Shown: positions 1 to 9,990, numbered from the stretch's first letter. The stretch: DNA of 64,000 bases from Streptomyces sp. NBC_01571 (GCF_026339875.1 NZ_JAPEPZ010000001.1:3720001-3784000), one strand, 5' to 3'. Numbers and translations are program-made. The notes: generated by a model from the letters alone, not told the origin.

Positions 1-1
1 G

Positions 2-1546
2 ATCTCGCTGGTCCAGGTCTTCTGCAACATCGGAGCCGTCTACTACGGCGCCCGGACGGCGTCGGCCGTCGGCCGGGACATCCGCGCGGCCGTCTTCGAC
101 CGGGTGCAGTCGTTCTCCGCGCGCGAGGTCGGTCATTTCGGCGCCCCGTCACTGATCACCCGCACCACGAACGACGTGCAGCAGGTGCAGATGCTCGCGC
201 TGATGACGTTCACCCTGCTGGTGTCGGCGCCCATCATGTGCGTGGGCGGCATCGTGCTCGCCCTCGGCCTGGACGTGCCGCTGTCCGCGATCCTGGTCGC
301 CGTCGTGCCCATCCTCGGCATCGGGGTGACGCTGATCGTGCGCAGGCTGCGTCCGCTGTTCCGGACGATGCAGGTGCGGCTGGACACCGTGAACCGGGTG
401 CTGCGCGAGCAGATCACCGGCAACCGCGTCATCCGCGCCTTCGTCCGGGACGACTACGAGAAGGACCGCTTCCGGGGCGCGAACACCGAGCTGACCAAGA
501 TGTCCCTGGCCACCGGCCGGATGCTCGCGCTGATGTTCCCGATGGTGATGACCGTCGTGAACCTCTCGTCGATCGCCGTGGTCTGGTTCGGTGCCCACCG
601 CATCGCCAGTGGCGGCATGCAGATCGGCGACCTCACCGCGTTCCTCGCCTATCTGATGCAGATCGTGATGTCCGTGATGATGGCCACCTTCATGTTCATG
701 ATGGTGCCGCGCGCGGAGGTCTGTGCCGAGCGCATCCAGGAGGTCCTGGACACCTCCTCCAGCGTCGTGCCGCCCACCGCGCCCGTCCTGGAGCTGCGTC
801 GCCACGGCCATCTGGAGATCCGCGGCGGCGGGTTCCGCTACCCGGGTGCCGAGGAGCCGGTGCTGAAGTCCATCGATCTGGTGGCGCGGCCGGGCGAGGT
901 GACGGCCGTGATCGGGTCGACGGGCAGCGGGAAGTCGACCCTCCTGGGTCTGGTCCCCCGTCTCTTCGACGCCACCGACGGCCAGGTGCTGGTGGACGGT
1001 GAGGACGTGGCGACCGTGGAGCCGCAGCTGCTGGCCAGGACGGTCGGACTCGTCCCCCAGAAGCCGTACCTGTTCGCGGGCACGGTGGCGAGCAACCTGC
1101 GCTACGGCAATCCGGACGCGACCGACGAGGAGCTGTGGCACGCCCTGGAGGTGGCACAGGCCAAGGGCTTCGTGGAACAGCTGGACAACGGCCTGGACTC
1201 GGTGATCGCGCAGGGCGGCACGAATGTGTCGGGTGGTCAGCGCCAGCGCCTCGCGATCGCGCGCACCCTCGTTCAGCGCCCGGAGATCTACCTCTTCGAC
1301 GACTCCTTCTCGGCCCTCGACTACGCGACGGACGCGGCGCTGCGGGCAGCGCTCGCCGAGGAGACCGCCGAGGCGACCGTGGTGATCGTCGCCCAGCGGG
1401 TGTCGACCATCCGTGAGGCCGACCGCATCGTGGTCCTCGACGAGGGCCGGGTCGTCGGCACCGGACGCCACCACGAACTGATGGCGGACAACGAGACCTA
1501 CCGGGAGATCGTGCTCTCCCAGCTGACGGAAGCGGAGGCCGCCTGA
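2..1546 (+). CDS. ABC exporter half-transporter, degenerate-site subunit (5' truncated)
   Basis: The frame is open from base 2, so the start lies outside the window. The visible part holds most of a six-helix exporter membrane domain followed by a nucleotide-binding domain. Walker A (GSTGSGKS) is near 914-940, a canonical VSGGQ signature near 1228-1242, and Walker B (YLFDDSFSALD) near 1285-1318. The residue after the Walker B aspartate is Asp rather than the catalytic Glu. In heterodimeric exporters such as TM287/288 that marks the subunit carrying the non-hydrolysing site. The TGA stop shares its A with the ATG of the next gene, so the two subunits are probably translationally coupled. The transported substrate cannot be inferred. 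Confidence 0.93.
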   Translation: MSLVQVFCNIGAVYYGARTASAVGRDIRAAVFDRVQSFSAREVGHFGAPSLITRTTNDVQQVQMLALMTFTLLVSAPIMCVGGIVLALGLDVPLSAILVAVVPILGIGVTLIVRRLRPLFRTMQVRLDTVNRVLREQITGNRVIRAFVRDDYEKDRFRGANTELTKMSLATGRMLALMFPMVMTVVNLSSIAVVWFGAHRIASGGMQIGDLTAFLAYLMQIVMSVMMATFMFMMVPRAEVCAERIQEVLDTSSSVVPPTAPVLELRRHGHLEIRGGGFRYPGAEEPVLKSIDLVARPGEVTAVIGSTGSGKSTLLGLVPRLFDATDGQVLVDGEDVATVEPQLLARTVGLVPQKPYLFAGTVASNLRYGNPDATDEELWHALEVAQAKGFVEQLDNGLDSVIAQGGTNVSGGQRQRLAIARTLVQRPEIYLFDDSFSALDYATDAALRAALAEETAEATVVIVAQRVSTIREADRIVVLDEGRVVGTGRHHELMADNETYREIVLSQLTEAEAA

Positions 1547-3474
1547 TGGCCGGGCCCATGGGACGCATGATGGCCGGGGGCGGCCCCGATCAGCGCTCGC
1601 TGGACTTCAAGGGATCCGGAAAACGGCTCCTGGCGCAGTTCAGGCCCGAACGCGTGACGCTCTACGTCATGCTGTGCGCGGTCGTGCTGAGCGTGGGGCT
1701 CTCGGTGGTCGGACCGAAGATCCTCGGCAAGGCCACCGACCTGGTCTTCGCGGGGATCATCGGGCGGCAGATGCCGGCCGGGGCCACCAAGGCCGAGGTC
1801 CTCGCGGGCATGCGCGAGCGGGGCGAGGGCGGCATGGCCGACATGCTCTCGGGGACGGACTTCACCCCGGGCAAGGGCATCGACTTCGGCGCCGTCGGCA
1901 ACGTACTGCTGGTCGCGCTCTGCACCTTCCTGGTGGCCGGACTGCTGATGGCGGTGGCGACGCGCCTGGTGAACCGGGCCGTCAACAAGACCGTCTTCCA
2001 CATGCGTGAGGACCTGCAGGCGAAGCTGTCGCGCCTGCCCCTCTCCTACTTCGACAAGCGGCAGCGCGGCGAGGTGCTCTCGCGGGCCACGAACGACCTC
2101 GACAACCTCCAGCAGACGCTCCAGCAGTCGATGGGCCAGCTGGTGAACTCGCTGCTGACCATCGTGGGTGTGCTCGCGATGATGTTCTGGGTGTCGTGGC
2201 TGCTGGCGCTCGTCGCGCTGGTCACCGTCCCGCTCTCCTTCTTCGTCGCCACCCGCATCGGCAAGCGCTCGCAGCCGCACTTCGTGCAGCAGTGGCGCAC
2301 CACCGGCCAGCTCAACGCGCACATCGAGGAGATGTACACCGGGCACACGCTGGTGAAGGTGTTCGGACGCCAGGAGGAGTCGGCCGCGCAGTTCGCGGAG
2401 CAGAACGAGAAGCTCTACGAGGCCGGGTTCAAGGCCCAGTTCAACAGCGGGGTCATGCAGCCGCTGATGATGTTCGTGTCGAACCTGAACTACGTGCTGG
2501 TGGCGGTGGTCGGCGGGCTGCGGGTCGCGTCGGGCACGCTGTCGATCGGTGATGTGCAGGCCTTCATCCAGTACTCCCGGCAGTTCTCGATGCCGCTGAC
2601 GCAGGTCGCGTCGATGGCGAACATGGTGCAGTCCGGGGTCGCCTCGGCGGAGCGCGTCTTCGAGCTGCTGGACGCGGAGGAGCAGGAGGCGGATCCCGTC
2701 CCGGCGGCGCGTCCGGACGAGCTGCGCGGGCGGGTGGCGCTGCAGAACGTGTCCTTCCGCTACGACCCCGAGAAGCCGCTCATCGAGGACCTGTCCCTGA
2801 AGGTGGAGCCCGGACACACGGTGGCGATCGTCGGCCCGACGGGTGCGGGCAAGACGACGCTGGTGAACCTGCTGATGCGCTTCTACGACGTCACGGGCGG
2901 CCGGATCACCCTCGACGGTGTCGACATCGCGTCGATGTCCCGGGACGAACTGCGGTCCGCGATCGGCATGGTGCTCCAGGACACCTGGCTGTTCGGCGGC
3001 ACGATCGCGGAGAACATCGCGTACGGGGCCGCGCGCGACGTGACCCGCGGGGAGATCGAGGAGGCGGCGCGGGCGGCTCACGCGGACCGGTTCGTCCGGA
3101 CGCTGCCGGACGGCTACGACACCGTGATCGACGACGAGGGAAGCGGGGTCAGCGCGGGTGAGAAGCAGCTGATCACCATCGCGCGGGCGTTCCTGTCCGA
3201 TCCGGTGATCCTGGTGCTCGACGAGGCGACCAGCTCCGTCGACACCCGCACCGAGGTGCTGATCCAGAAGGCGATGGCCAAACTGGCGCACGGGCGGACG
3301 TCGTTCGTGATCGCACACCGGCTCTCCACGATCCGGGACGCGGACACCATTCTCGTGATGGAGAACGGGTCGATCGTGGAGCAGGGGGCGCACGCCGAGC
3401 TGCTCGCGGCGGGCGGGGCGTACGCGCGGCTGTACCAGGCGCAGTTCGCCCAGGCGGTGGCCGAGGTCGACTAG
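1546..3474 (+). CDS. ABC exporter half-transporter, catalytic-site subunit
   Basis: This 642-residue protein has an exporter-type membrane domain in roughly residues 30-360 and an ATPase domain from about 390 on. Walker A (GPTGAGKT) is near residue 430 and Walker B reads LVLDEATSSVD near 555-565 with an intact catalytic Glu. Its signature is VSAGEKQ instead of LSGGQ. Because each ATP site uses Walker motifs from one subunit and the signature from the other, the pair has one good site (this Walker B plus the partner's VSGGQ) and one degenerate site. The start overlaps the upstream stop (ATGA). The TAG stop at 3472-3474 is part of a CTAG where the 181-bp palindromic element begins. Confidence 0.95.
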   Translation: MAGPMGRMMAGGGPDQRSLDFKGSGKRLLAQFRPERVTLYVMLCAVVLSVGLSVVGPKILGKATDLVFAGIIGRQMPAGATKAEVLAGMRERGEGGMADMLSGTDFTPGKGIDFGAVGNVLLVALCTFLVAGLLMAVATRLVNRAVNKTVFHMREDLQAKLSRLPLSYFDKRQRGEVLSRATNDLDNLQQTLQQSMGQLVNSLLTIVGVLAMMFWVSWLLALVALVTVPLSFFVATRIGKRSQPHFVQQWRTTGQLNAHIEEMYTGHTLVKVFGRQEESAAQFAEQNEKLYEAGFKAQFNSGVMQPLMMFVSNLNYVLVAVVGGLRVASGTLSIGDVQAFIQYSRQFSMPLTQVASMANMVQSGVASAERVFELLDAEEQEADPVPAARPDELRGRVALQNVSFRYDPEKPLIEDLSLKVEPGHTVAIVGPTGAGKTTLVNLLMRFYDVTGGRITLDGVDIASMSRDELRSAIGMVLQDTWLFGGTIAENIAYGAARDVTRGEIEEAARAAHADRFVRTLPDGYDTVIDDEGSGVSAGEKQLITIARAFLSDPVILVLDEATSSVDTRTEVLIQKAMAKLAHGRTSFVIAHRLSTIRDADTILVMENGSIVEQGAHAELLAAGGAYARLYQAQFAQAVAEVD

Positions 3475-3651
3475 GGCGTGTTGCGAAAGTCCCGTCGTCC
3501 GCCCGGAGGGCGGGCCTCGCGGCGTCTGGTGCGTGCTCTCGGCGTGCCGGGCGGAAGCCCGCGTACTGGACGTACTCGGGTTTTCGCCCGGTGCGGCGAG
3601 AGTGCGTGCCAGGCGCCGCGAGGCAGGCGGGACTTTCGCAACACGACCTAG
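3471..3651. repeat. 181-bp palindromic MITE-like element, copy 1
   Basis: The element is bounded by near-perfect 24-bp terminal inverted repeats (CTAGG-N-C followed by GTGTTGCGAAAGTCCCG) with one mismatch between the ends. Almost the whole length folds back on itself as an imperfect hairpin; the left arm carries an extra small hairpin (CCGCCC-GGA-GGGCGG, about 3499-3513). It has no credible coding content. A second copy of the same length, about 97% identical by eye, lies at 62974-63154. The first CTAG contains the TAG stop of the ABC transporter gene, so the element sits exactly at the end of that gene and probably also works as a terminator. A small non-autonomous transposable element is my inference. 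Confidence 0.8.
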
Positions 3652-3754
3652 ACCGCCGGGCAGACCAGGGGGACCGGGGAGGGGTGCTCGCCGCCGCGAG
3701 CGCTCCTCCCCGCTCCTTTGCCCGTTCCCTCGTCCGGCGCGGGCGGAGGGGTGC

Positions 3755-4888
3755 TCAGTCGAGGTAGCCGCGCAACTGGTCCGCGAAGGCGTGGTCCCGC
3801 AGTTTGTTGAGGGTCTTGGACTCGATCTGGCGGATGCGTTCGCGTGTCACGCCGAAGATGCGGCCTATCTCCTCCAGGGTGCGGGGGCGGCCGTCCGCCA
3901 GGCCGTAGCGGAGCTGGACCACCTTGCGTTCCCGCTCGCCGAGCGTGGACAGGACCGCCTCCAGGTGCTCGCGCAGGAGGAGGAACGCGGCGGACTCGAC
4001 GGGCGACGCCGCGTCGCCGTCCTCGATCAGGTCGCCCAGTGCCACGTCGTCCTCCTCGCCCACGGGGGCGTGCAGGGACACCGGCTCCTGGGCGAGGCGC
4101 AGGACTTCGCTGACCCGCTCGCTGGGGAGGTCGAGGTGGGCGGCGACCTCTTCGGGGGTGGGTTCGTAGCCGCGTTCCTGCAGCATGCGGCGCTGCACGC
4201 GGACCACCCGGTTGATCAGCTCGACGACGTGGACGGGGACCCGGATGGTCCTGGCCTGGTCGGCCAGCGCCCGCGACATGGCCTGCCGGATCCACCAGGT
4301 CGCGTACGTCGAGAACTTGTACCCGCGGGCGTAGTCGAACTTCTCGACGGCTCGGATCAGGCCCAGGTTGCCCTCCTGGACGAGGTCGAGCATGGTCAGG
4401 CCGCGGCCCACGTAGCGCTTCGCGACCGAGACCACGAGCCGCAGGTTCGCCTCGATCAGCCGGCGCTTGGCCATGCGGCCCATGACGACCAGTTTGTCGA
4501 GGTCGAGGGCGAGTTGGCTGTCCAGGTCGCAGGCGAGCCGCAACCGCTCCTCGGCGAAGAGACCGGCCTCCACCCGGCGGGCGAGTTCGACCTCCTCGGC
4601 CGCGGTGAGCAGCGGGATGCGGCCGATCTCACGCAGGTACTGGCGGAACAGGTCGGAGGAGGGGCCGCCGGTGTCCGCGGTGCGGGTGCGGAGCGGTTCC
4701 ACGGGCTCGGGGGCCTCGGTCTCGACGTCGACCGCGTCCGCGGGCGGCCCGTCCGGCTCGGTCGGGATTTCCGGCTCCGCCTCGGGGTGGTGCGCGGCAC
4801 GGCTCTGCGGGGGCAGCGCCGCGCCGACGCCGGGCTCCGCGTCCGTGTCCGTGGGGTTGTCGGTCTGTGTCAGGGTCTGGGTCTGCAC
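3755..4888 (-). CDS. hrdA: RNA polymerase group 2 sigma-70 factor, HrdA-type
   Basis: The protein holds sigma-70 region 1.2 ([12 protein letters not shown]), region 2 with the polymerase-binding and -10 recognition part ([22 protein letters not shown]), region 3, and region 4.2 with the helix-turn-helix [10 protein letters not shown], ending in LRGYLD like principal sigma factors. The GTG at 4888 is chosen because GGAGG lies eight bases upstream (377 residues). The frame stays open to a GTG at 5086, but that start has no ribosome site and adds low-complexity residues. Its place beside dnaG fits HrdA, one of the non-essential HrdB paralogues of Streptomyces. The family call is firm; HrdA rather than HrdD or HrdC is inferred from context. 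Confidence 0.85.
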   Translation of the reverse strand: MQTQTLTQTDNPTDTDAEPGVGAALPPQSRAAHHPEAEPEIPTEPDGPPADAVDVETEAPEPVEPLRTRTADTGGPSSDLFRQYLREIGRIPLLTAAEEVELARRVEAGLFAEERLRLACDLDSQLALDLDKLVVMGRMAKRRLIEANLRLVVSVAKRYVGRGLTMLDLVQEGNLGLIRAVEKFDYARGYKFSTYATWWIRQAMSRALADQARTIRVPVHVVELINRVVRVQRRMLQERGYEPTPEEVAAHLDLPSERVSEVLRLAQEPVSLHAPVGEEDDVALGDLIEDGDAASPVESAAFLLLREHLEAVLSTLGERERKVVQLRYGLADGRPRTLEEIGRIFGVTRERIRQIESKTLNKLRDHAFADQLRGYLD

Positions 4889-5300
4889 GGGGGCGACCTC
4901 CAGGAATGTCGCTGCTGAGACGTGCGGCAGCGGTACGTCGGGGATGGGGTCGGCGGCCTCGCCGCTGTCCATCCCGTAGTCGTTTGGCGGAACGGCGGGT
5001 ATCGGGAACCCGCCGCGTGCGGGTCGGCCGCGCTCCGAGGACTCAGGCACCGGAACCCAGTGTGGAGTACGACACATCGCCGCCACGAGGGGCGTGCGGT
5101 GACTTTTTGCGTCCGGTCCGTGACCGCGCGATTACCCTCGTGCACGAGTGCGCAGGGCCGGGCGGGCGAAACCTGTGGAAAGGCGCATGTGGGCGGCGAG
5201 CACCCCGGGGGACGGCGTGAGCGCCGGGGTCGCTCCAGTGGCGTGCGGGCCGCGGGCGCGGGCCGCCGCCGCGCGGCGGCGGCCCGGACCGGGCCGGGCC
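4889..5300. other. Intergenic region between dnaG and the sigma factor gene
   Basis: These 412 bases hold the probable leader and promoter region of the minus-strand sigma gene and the dnaG terminator hairpin at 5260-5285. I see no convincing -35/-10 pair and no further gene. Confidence 0.4.
5260..5285 (-). terminator. Perfect 26-bp palindrome downstream of dnaG
   Basis: GGGCCGCCGCCGC is followed directly by its exact reverse complement, with no unpaired base outside the turn. It lies 16 bases past the dnaG stop, where a terminator is expected. There is no T-run, which is usual in Streptomyces. Confidence 0.6.
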
Positions 5301-7211
5301 TCAGAGCGCTTCCGCGCCCCGTTCGCGCAACGCCTGCCCGTACTGCTGGAGGACCCACAACTCGTTCTGCACGGCGGTCAGCTGGGCCGGGTCGCCGTGG
5401 GCGCTGGCGCGGGCCAGGGCGCCCTGGACGTCCACGACGCGGCGCTCGACGGCACGGCGGCGGACCATGACGAGCTGGTCGCCTGCGTAGGTCTCGTCGA
5501 CGGTCTTGCGCATGATGGCCTCGACGGCCAGCTCGGTGACCATGGCGCGCACCGTGTTGTCCGGGGCCGCCTCGCGGACCAGGACCAGGTACTCCTGGGG
5601 GTCCTGGGCCCCGTACTCCGCGCCGCCCGCCTCCATGATCGCCTGGCGTACGGCGGCGTACGGCGGGGCGGTGAACTCGTCGATCCCGTAGGCGTCGAAG
5701 GCCGGGGAGACCAGCTCGGGGCGCTGGAGGGCGAGCTTGAGCAGCTCGCGCTCGGTGGCGAAGACGGGGTTGCGGAGGTTGAGGGCGGGACCGCCGCGCG
5801 GTGTCTGGACGGCCGCGTACGTCTGCTGGGGCCGCTGTCCGGCGGGGGCCGGGCCGGCCGGGCCCTTGCCGCCGCGGTCGCGGGCCCAACGGGCCAGCTG
5901 GGCCACCCGCTTGACCACGAACTGGGTGTCGAGGATGCCGAGCATGCCGGCGAGCTGCACGGCGACCTCGTGCTGGGCGCCGCTGTTCTTGATGCGGGCG
6001 ACGACCGGGGCCGCCTCGTCGAGCGCGGCCGCCCGTCCGGCCGGGGTCTCCAGGTCGTAGCGCGCGACGATGTGGCGCAGCGCGAACTCGAAGAGCGGAG
6101 TGCGTGGTTCGACGAGGTCGGCGACCGCCTCGTCGCCCTTGGCGAGGCGCAGCTCGCAGGGGTCCATGCCGTCCGGGGCGACCGCGATGTAGGTCTCGGC
6201 GGCGAACTTCTGGTCGTCCTCGAAGGCGCGCAGGGCCGCCTTCTGGCCGGCCGAGTCGCCGTCGAAGGTGAAGATGACGCGCGCCGAGCCGTTGTCCATC
6301 AGCAGCCGTCGGAGGATCTTGATGTGGTCGCCGCCGAAGGCCGTGCCGCAGGTCGCGATGGCGGTCGTGATGCCGGCCAGGTGGCAGGCCATGACGTCGG
6401 TGTAGCCCTCGACCACGACCGCGCGGCTGGTCTTGGCGATCTCCTTCTTGGCGAGGTCGATGCCGTACAGGACCTGGGACTTCCGGTAGATCGCCGTGTC
6501 GGGAGTGTTGAGGTACTTCGGGCCGTTGTCCGCCTCGTACAGCTTGCGCGCGCCGAAGCCGACGACCTCGCCGCCGATGTCGCGGATCGGCCACATCAGG
6601 CGTCCGCGGAAGCGGTCGATGGGGCCGCGGCGGCCCTCCTGGGAGAGGCCGGACAGGAGCAGCTCCTTGTCGGAGAAGCCCTTGCCGCGGAGGTGGCGGG
6701 TGAGGTGGTCCCAGCCCTGCGGGCTGTAGCCGACGCCGAAGTGCGCGGCGGCGGCCTGGTCGAAGCCGCGCTCGGCGAGGAACTTGCGGCCGGTGTCGGC
6801 CTCGGGGCTGGTGTCGAGCTGCTCGATGTAGAACTGCGCGGCGACCTTGTGGGCCTCGACCAGGCGGATGCGTTCGCCGCGCTGGTGGGACGGGTTGTAC
6901 CCGCCCTCCTCGTAACGGAGTGTGATGCCCGCCTGTCCGGCGAGGCGCTCGACGGCCTCCGAGAAGGAGAGGTGGTCGACCTTCATCACGAACGTGATGG
7001 TGTCGCCGCCTTCCTGGCAGCCGAAGCAGTGGAAGAGACCCTTGCTCGGGCTGACCTGGAAGGACGGTGACTTCTCGTCGTGGAAGGGGCAGAGGCCCTT
7101 GAGGTTGCCGCCGCCCGCGTTGCGCAGCTGGAGGTACTCCGAGACGACGGCGTCGATCGGGACCGCGTCCCGAACAGCCTTCACGTCCTCGTCGTTGATC
7201 CTTCCAGCCAC
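5301..7211 (-). CDS. dnaG: DNA primase
   Basis: DnaG makes the RNA primers for replication. The 636-residue protein has the full domain order. An N-terminal CHC2 zinc finger has C41, H44, C62 and C65 (CPFH and CFGC). The RNA polymerase/Toprim core carries EGYTDV near residue 265 and DGDSAG near 315. A C-terminal helicase-binding region follows. GTG at 7211 begins the conserved MAGRINDEDVKAVRD start; there is no strong ribosome site. It is transcribed towards the sigma gene, a pairing reminiscent of the dnaG-rpoD macromolecular synthesis operon, although about 400 bases and a hairpin separate them here. Confidence 0.97.
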   Translation of the reverse strand: MAGRINDEDVKAVRDAVPIDAVVSEYLQLRNAGGGNLKGLCPFHDEKSPSFQVSPSKGLFHCFGCQEGGDTITFVMKVDHLSFSEAVERLAGQAGITLRYEEGGYNPSHQRGERIRLVEAHKVAAQFYIEQLDTSPEADTGRKFLAERGFDQAAAAHFGVGYSPQGWDHLTRHLRGKGFSDKELLLSGLSQEGRRGPIDRFRGRLMWPIRDIGGEVVGFGARKLYEADNGPKYLNTPDTAIYRKSQVLYGIDLAKKEIAKTSRAVVVEGYTDVMACHLAGITTAIATCGTAFGGDHIKILRRLLMDNGSARVIFTFDGDSAGQKAALRAFEDDQKFAAETYIAVAPDGMDPCELRLAKGDEAVADLVEPRTPLFEFALRHIVARYDLETPAGRAAALDEAAPVVARIKNSGAQHEVAVQLAGMLGILDTQFVVKRVAQLARWARDRGGKGPAGPAPAGQRPQQTYAAVQTPRGGPALNLRNPVFATERELLKLALQRPELVSPAFDAYGIDEFTAPPYAAVRQAIMEAGGAEYGAQDPQEYLVLVREAAPDNTVRAMVTELAVEAIMRKTVDETYAGDQLVMVRRRAVERRVVDVQGALARASAHGDPAQLTAVQNELWVLQQYGQALRERGAEAL

Positions 7212-7257
7212 GGGTGAATTCTACGGGGGCGCGGTGACAGCCGAGTGCCGCCGTGGG

Positions 7258-8523
7258 TCACGGGAGCAGACTGTCCAGCGGGACGTGCGGGTCGGCCAGT
7301 GCCTCGGCGTCCAGCCGGGCCCGGGATCGGATCAGCTGCTGGATCGGCTCCGTGACGTCCCACACATTCACGTTCATCCCGGCCAGCACCCTGCCCTCCT
7401 TCAGCCAGAAGGCGATGAACTGCCGCTTGCCCGCGTCTCCCCGGATCACCACCTGGTCGTAGGTGCCCGGGGGCGCCCAGCCGGAGTACTCGAGTCCGAC
7501 GTCGTACTGGTCGGAGAAGAAGTAGGGCACCCGGTCGTACGGCGTCTCGCGGCCGAGCATCGCGCGGGCGGCCGCCGGTCCGCCGTTGAGGGCGTTGGCC
7601 CAGTGCTCGACGCGCAGCCGGGTGCCGAAGAGGGGGTGGGGGAAGGCGGCGACGTCGCCGGCGGCGTGGATGTCGGGGTCGGAGGTGCGCAGCCGCTCGT
7701 CGACGGCGATGCCGCCGCCGTGCGCCCGGGGGACGAGCTCCAGGCCCGCGGCCTCGGCGAGCCCGGTGCGCGGCGCGGCTCCGATGGCCGCCAGGACGTC
7801 GTGGGCCGGATGCTCCTCGCCGTCGTCGGTGCGGGCGGCGAGCACCATGCCGTCCTGGCCGACGATCTCGGTGAGGCGGGCGCCGAAGTGGAAGCGGACG
7901 CCGTGCTCGCGGTGCAGCTCGGTGAAGAGCTGGCCGAGTTCGGGGCCGAGGACCGAGTGCAGCGGGGTCGCCTCCGGCTCGACGACGGTGACCTCGGCGC
8001 CGTACTCGCGGGCCGCGGCCGCGACCTCCAGGCCGATCCAGCCGGCGCCGGCGATCACGATGTGCCCGTTGTCCCGGCCGAGCGCGGCGAGCACCCCCTT
8101 CAGCCGTTCGGCGTGGGCGAGGCGGCGCAGGTGGTGGACTCCGGCGAGGTCCGTGCCCGGGATGTCGAGGCGGCGCGGCTCGGCACCGGTCGCGAGGAGC
8201 AGCTTGTCGTAGTGGACGAGGGTGCCGTCGTCGCCGAAGCGGACCGTCTTCGCGGTCCGGTCGATCGCGTCGACGGTCTGGCCGAGGTGCAGCTCCACGT
8301 CGTTCTGCGCGTACCAGGCGGGTTCGTGCACGAAGACGCTGTCGCGCTCCTCCTTGCCGAGGAGATACCCCTTGGAGAGCGGCGGGCGCTCGTAGGGGTG
8401 GTCGCGTTCGTCGCAGATCAGTATCACCCGCCCGGTGAATCCCTCCGCTCGGAGTGTCTCGGCCGCCTTGGCGCCGGCCAGGCCTCCTCCGACGATGACG
8501 AATGTCTGATCCGCGTCGACCAC
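7258..8523 (-). CDS. NAD(P)/FAD-dependent oxidoreductase, ferredoxin reductase type
   Basis: The 421-residue flavoprotein has two Rossmann folds: an FAD-binding GGGLAGAKAA at about residues 12-21 and an NAD(P)H-binding GAGWIGLEVA near 156. A third conserved stretch (HAAGDVA) contacts FAD, and the C-terminal domain resembles that of ferredoxin and rubredoxin reductases of the BphA4/rhodocoxin reductase group. Such enzymes pass electrons from NAD(P)H to a ferredoxin serving a P450 or dioxygenase, but no partner gene lies next to it. It ends 46 bases before dnaG on the same strand. The electron acceptor is unknown. Confidence 0.88.
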   Translation of the reverse strand: MVDADQTFVIVGGGLAGAKAAETLRAEGFTGRVILICDERDHPYERPPLSKGYLLGKEERDSVFVHEPAWYAQNDVELHLGQTVDAIDRTAKTVRFGDDGTLVHYDKLLLATGAEPRRLDIPGTDLAGVHHLRRLAHAERLKGVLAALGRDNGHIVIAGAGWIGLEVAAAAREYGAEVTVVEPEATPLHSVLGPELGQLFTELHREHGVRFHFGARLTEIVGQDGMVLAARTDDGEEHPAHDVLAAIGAAPRTGLAEAAGLELVPRAHGGGIAVDERLRTSDPDIHAAGDVAAFPHPLFGTRLRVEHWANALNGGPAAARAMLGRETPYDRVPYFFSDQYDVGLEYSGWAPPGTYDQVVIRGDAGKRQFIAFWLKEGRVLAGMNVNVWDVTEPIQQLIRSRARLDAEALADPHVPLDSLLP

Positions 8524-8616
8524 TTGATGCCTCCTCGTAAGGATGTCGCCCCATGCGAGCGTCCCGCACGCAGCGTGATGCGGGAAGAGGGAGTGGCCCG
8601 ATCAGGCCACGCAGGG

Positions 8617-9990
8617 TCACACTCCGCCGCCTGTGGTGGGGCGGGTGGTGAGCCTGAGGTGCAGTGAGCGCGCCGAGGCGTCCGTCAGCGAGGCGACCTG
8701 GTCGACGATCACCCGCTTGCGGGCGCGGTCGTCGGGCGCCTCGTCGAACAGTGCCCTGAACTGCGGGTCCAGGCCGTCCGGGGCCCGGGCGGTGAGCGCC
8801 TCGGCGAGTTCGGCGACGACGATCCGCTGATCGGCGCGGAGCAGTTCCTGCTCGGCGCGCTGCATGACGTAACGGTCGGCGACCGCCTTGAGGACCGCGC
8901 ACTCCAGGCGCGCGGCGCGCGGAACGACCAGTTCCGCCCCGTAGCGGGTGAGTCTGCCGAGGCCGTACGTGGTCCGTGTGGCGCCCTCGGCTGCCAGGCA
9001 GAAGCGGCCGATGAGCTGGCTGGTGGCGTCCTTGAGCCGGGCCTGCGCGATGGCCGATCCGTCGTAGCCGTGCGGCCACCAGTCCTGGTCGAGGAGGCGG
9101 TCGAGGGCCTCGGCGAGCTCGGCGGGGTCGGTCTCCGCGGACACGTACCGCCCGATGGCCACGGCGAAGATCTCCTGCCGCTCCGGCTCGGCGTGCAGAC
9201 AGCCGGGGTCGATGTGGCCCGCGTGCAGCCCGTCCTCGACGTCGTGCACCGAGTAGGCCACGTCGTCCGCCCAGTCCATGACCTGGGCCTCGAAGCAGGT
9301 ACGGGTCGCGGGGGCGCCCTTGCGGATCCAGTCGAAGACCGGCCGGTCGTCCTCGTAGACCCCGAACTTCGGAGACTCGGGAGTGGTGGGGTGGGCGCCG
9401 CGCTGCCAGGGGTACTTGGTGGCGGCGTCGAGGGTGGCGCGGGTGAGATTGAGGCCGACGCTGACCAGCTCGCCGGTCTCCTCGGACCGCACGAACCGCT
9501 TGGGCTCGATGCGGGCGAGCAGCCGCAGCGACTGCGCGTTGCCCTCGAAGCCCCCGCAGTCCCGCGCGAACTCGTTCAGCGCCTGTTCGCCGTTGTGTCC
9601 GAAGGGCGGGTGGCCGAGGTCGTGGGAGAGGCAGGCCGCCTCGACGAGGTCGGGGTCGCAGCCGAGGGCCGCGCCCAGCTCACGGCCGACCTGGGCGCAC
9701 TCCAGGGAGTGCGTCAGCCGGGTGCGGGGGCTGGCGTCCCAGGCCCGGTGGAGGGTCCCCCCGGTGCGCGCGAAGTCGAGGCCCTGGGGAAGGGTGCCGG
9801 GCGTGACGACCTGGGTCTTGCCCGCCAGCCGGCGCAGCGCGGAGGAGTGCAGCACACGCGCGCGGTCGCGCTGGAAGGCGGTGCGTCCGGGGCGCTTGTC
9901 GGGCTCGACCGCCCAGCGCTCGACGGCGGTCTCGTCGTACTCCTCGTGGTCGGTGTGGTGCTCGTACGCCTTCGGTGCGGTGCCTTCCAT
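8617..9990 (-). CDS. dgt: Deoxyguanosinetriphosphate triphosphohydrolase (dGTPase)
   Basis: The enzyme hydrolyses dGTP, and in related proteins other dNTPs, to the nucleoside and tripolyphosphate, which helps control the dNTP pool. The HD-domain metal site is plain: [14 protein letters not shown] near residues 115-130, an upstream RLTHSLE helix that supplies the first histidine, and a second histidine-aspartate pair in [12 protein letters not shown]. Length (457 residues) fits the dNTPase family. The start is ATG at 9990 with only a weak ribosome site. Its closeness to dnaG is typical of actinobacterial chromosomes. Confidence 0.95.
   Translation of the reverse strand: MEGTAPKAYEHHTDHEEYDETAVERWAVEPDKRPGRTAFQRDRARVLHSSALRRLAGKTQVVTPGTLPQGLDFARTGGTLHRAWDASPRTRLTHSLECAQVGRELGAALGCDPDLVEAACLSHDLGHPPFGHNGEQALNEFARDCGGFEGNAQSLRLLARIEPKRFVRSEETGELVSVGLNLTRATLDAATKYPWQRGAHPTTPESPKFGVYEDDRPVFDWIRKGAPATRTCFEAQVMDWADDVAYSVHDVEDGLHAGHIDPGCLHAEPERQEIFAVAIGRYVSAETDPAELAEALDRLLDQDWWPHGYDGSAIAQARLKDATSQLIGRFCLAAEGATRTTYGLGRLTRYGAELVVPRAARLECAVLKAVADRYVMQRAEQELLRADQRIVVAELAEALTARAPDGLDPQFRALFDEAPDDRARKRVIVDQVASLTDASARSLHLRLTTRPTTGGGV

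Noticed and set aside
149..3393. Long minus-strand open frames opposite the ABC transporter genes
   Set aside because: They are His/Arg/Asp-rich translations caused by GC bias at third positions and mirror the well-conserved plus-strand genes.
3471..3651. Complete insertion sequence
   Set aside because: At 181 bp with no transposase frame it can only be a non-autonomous element or a repeat.
4889..5086. Longer N-terminus for the sigma factor
   Set aside because: The GTG at 5086 has no ribosome site, whereas GTG at 4888 has GGAGG at ideal spacing.
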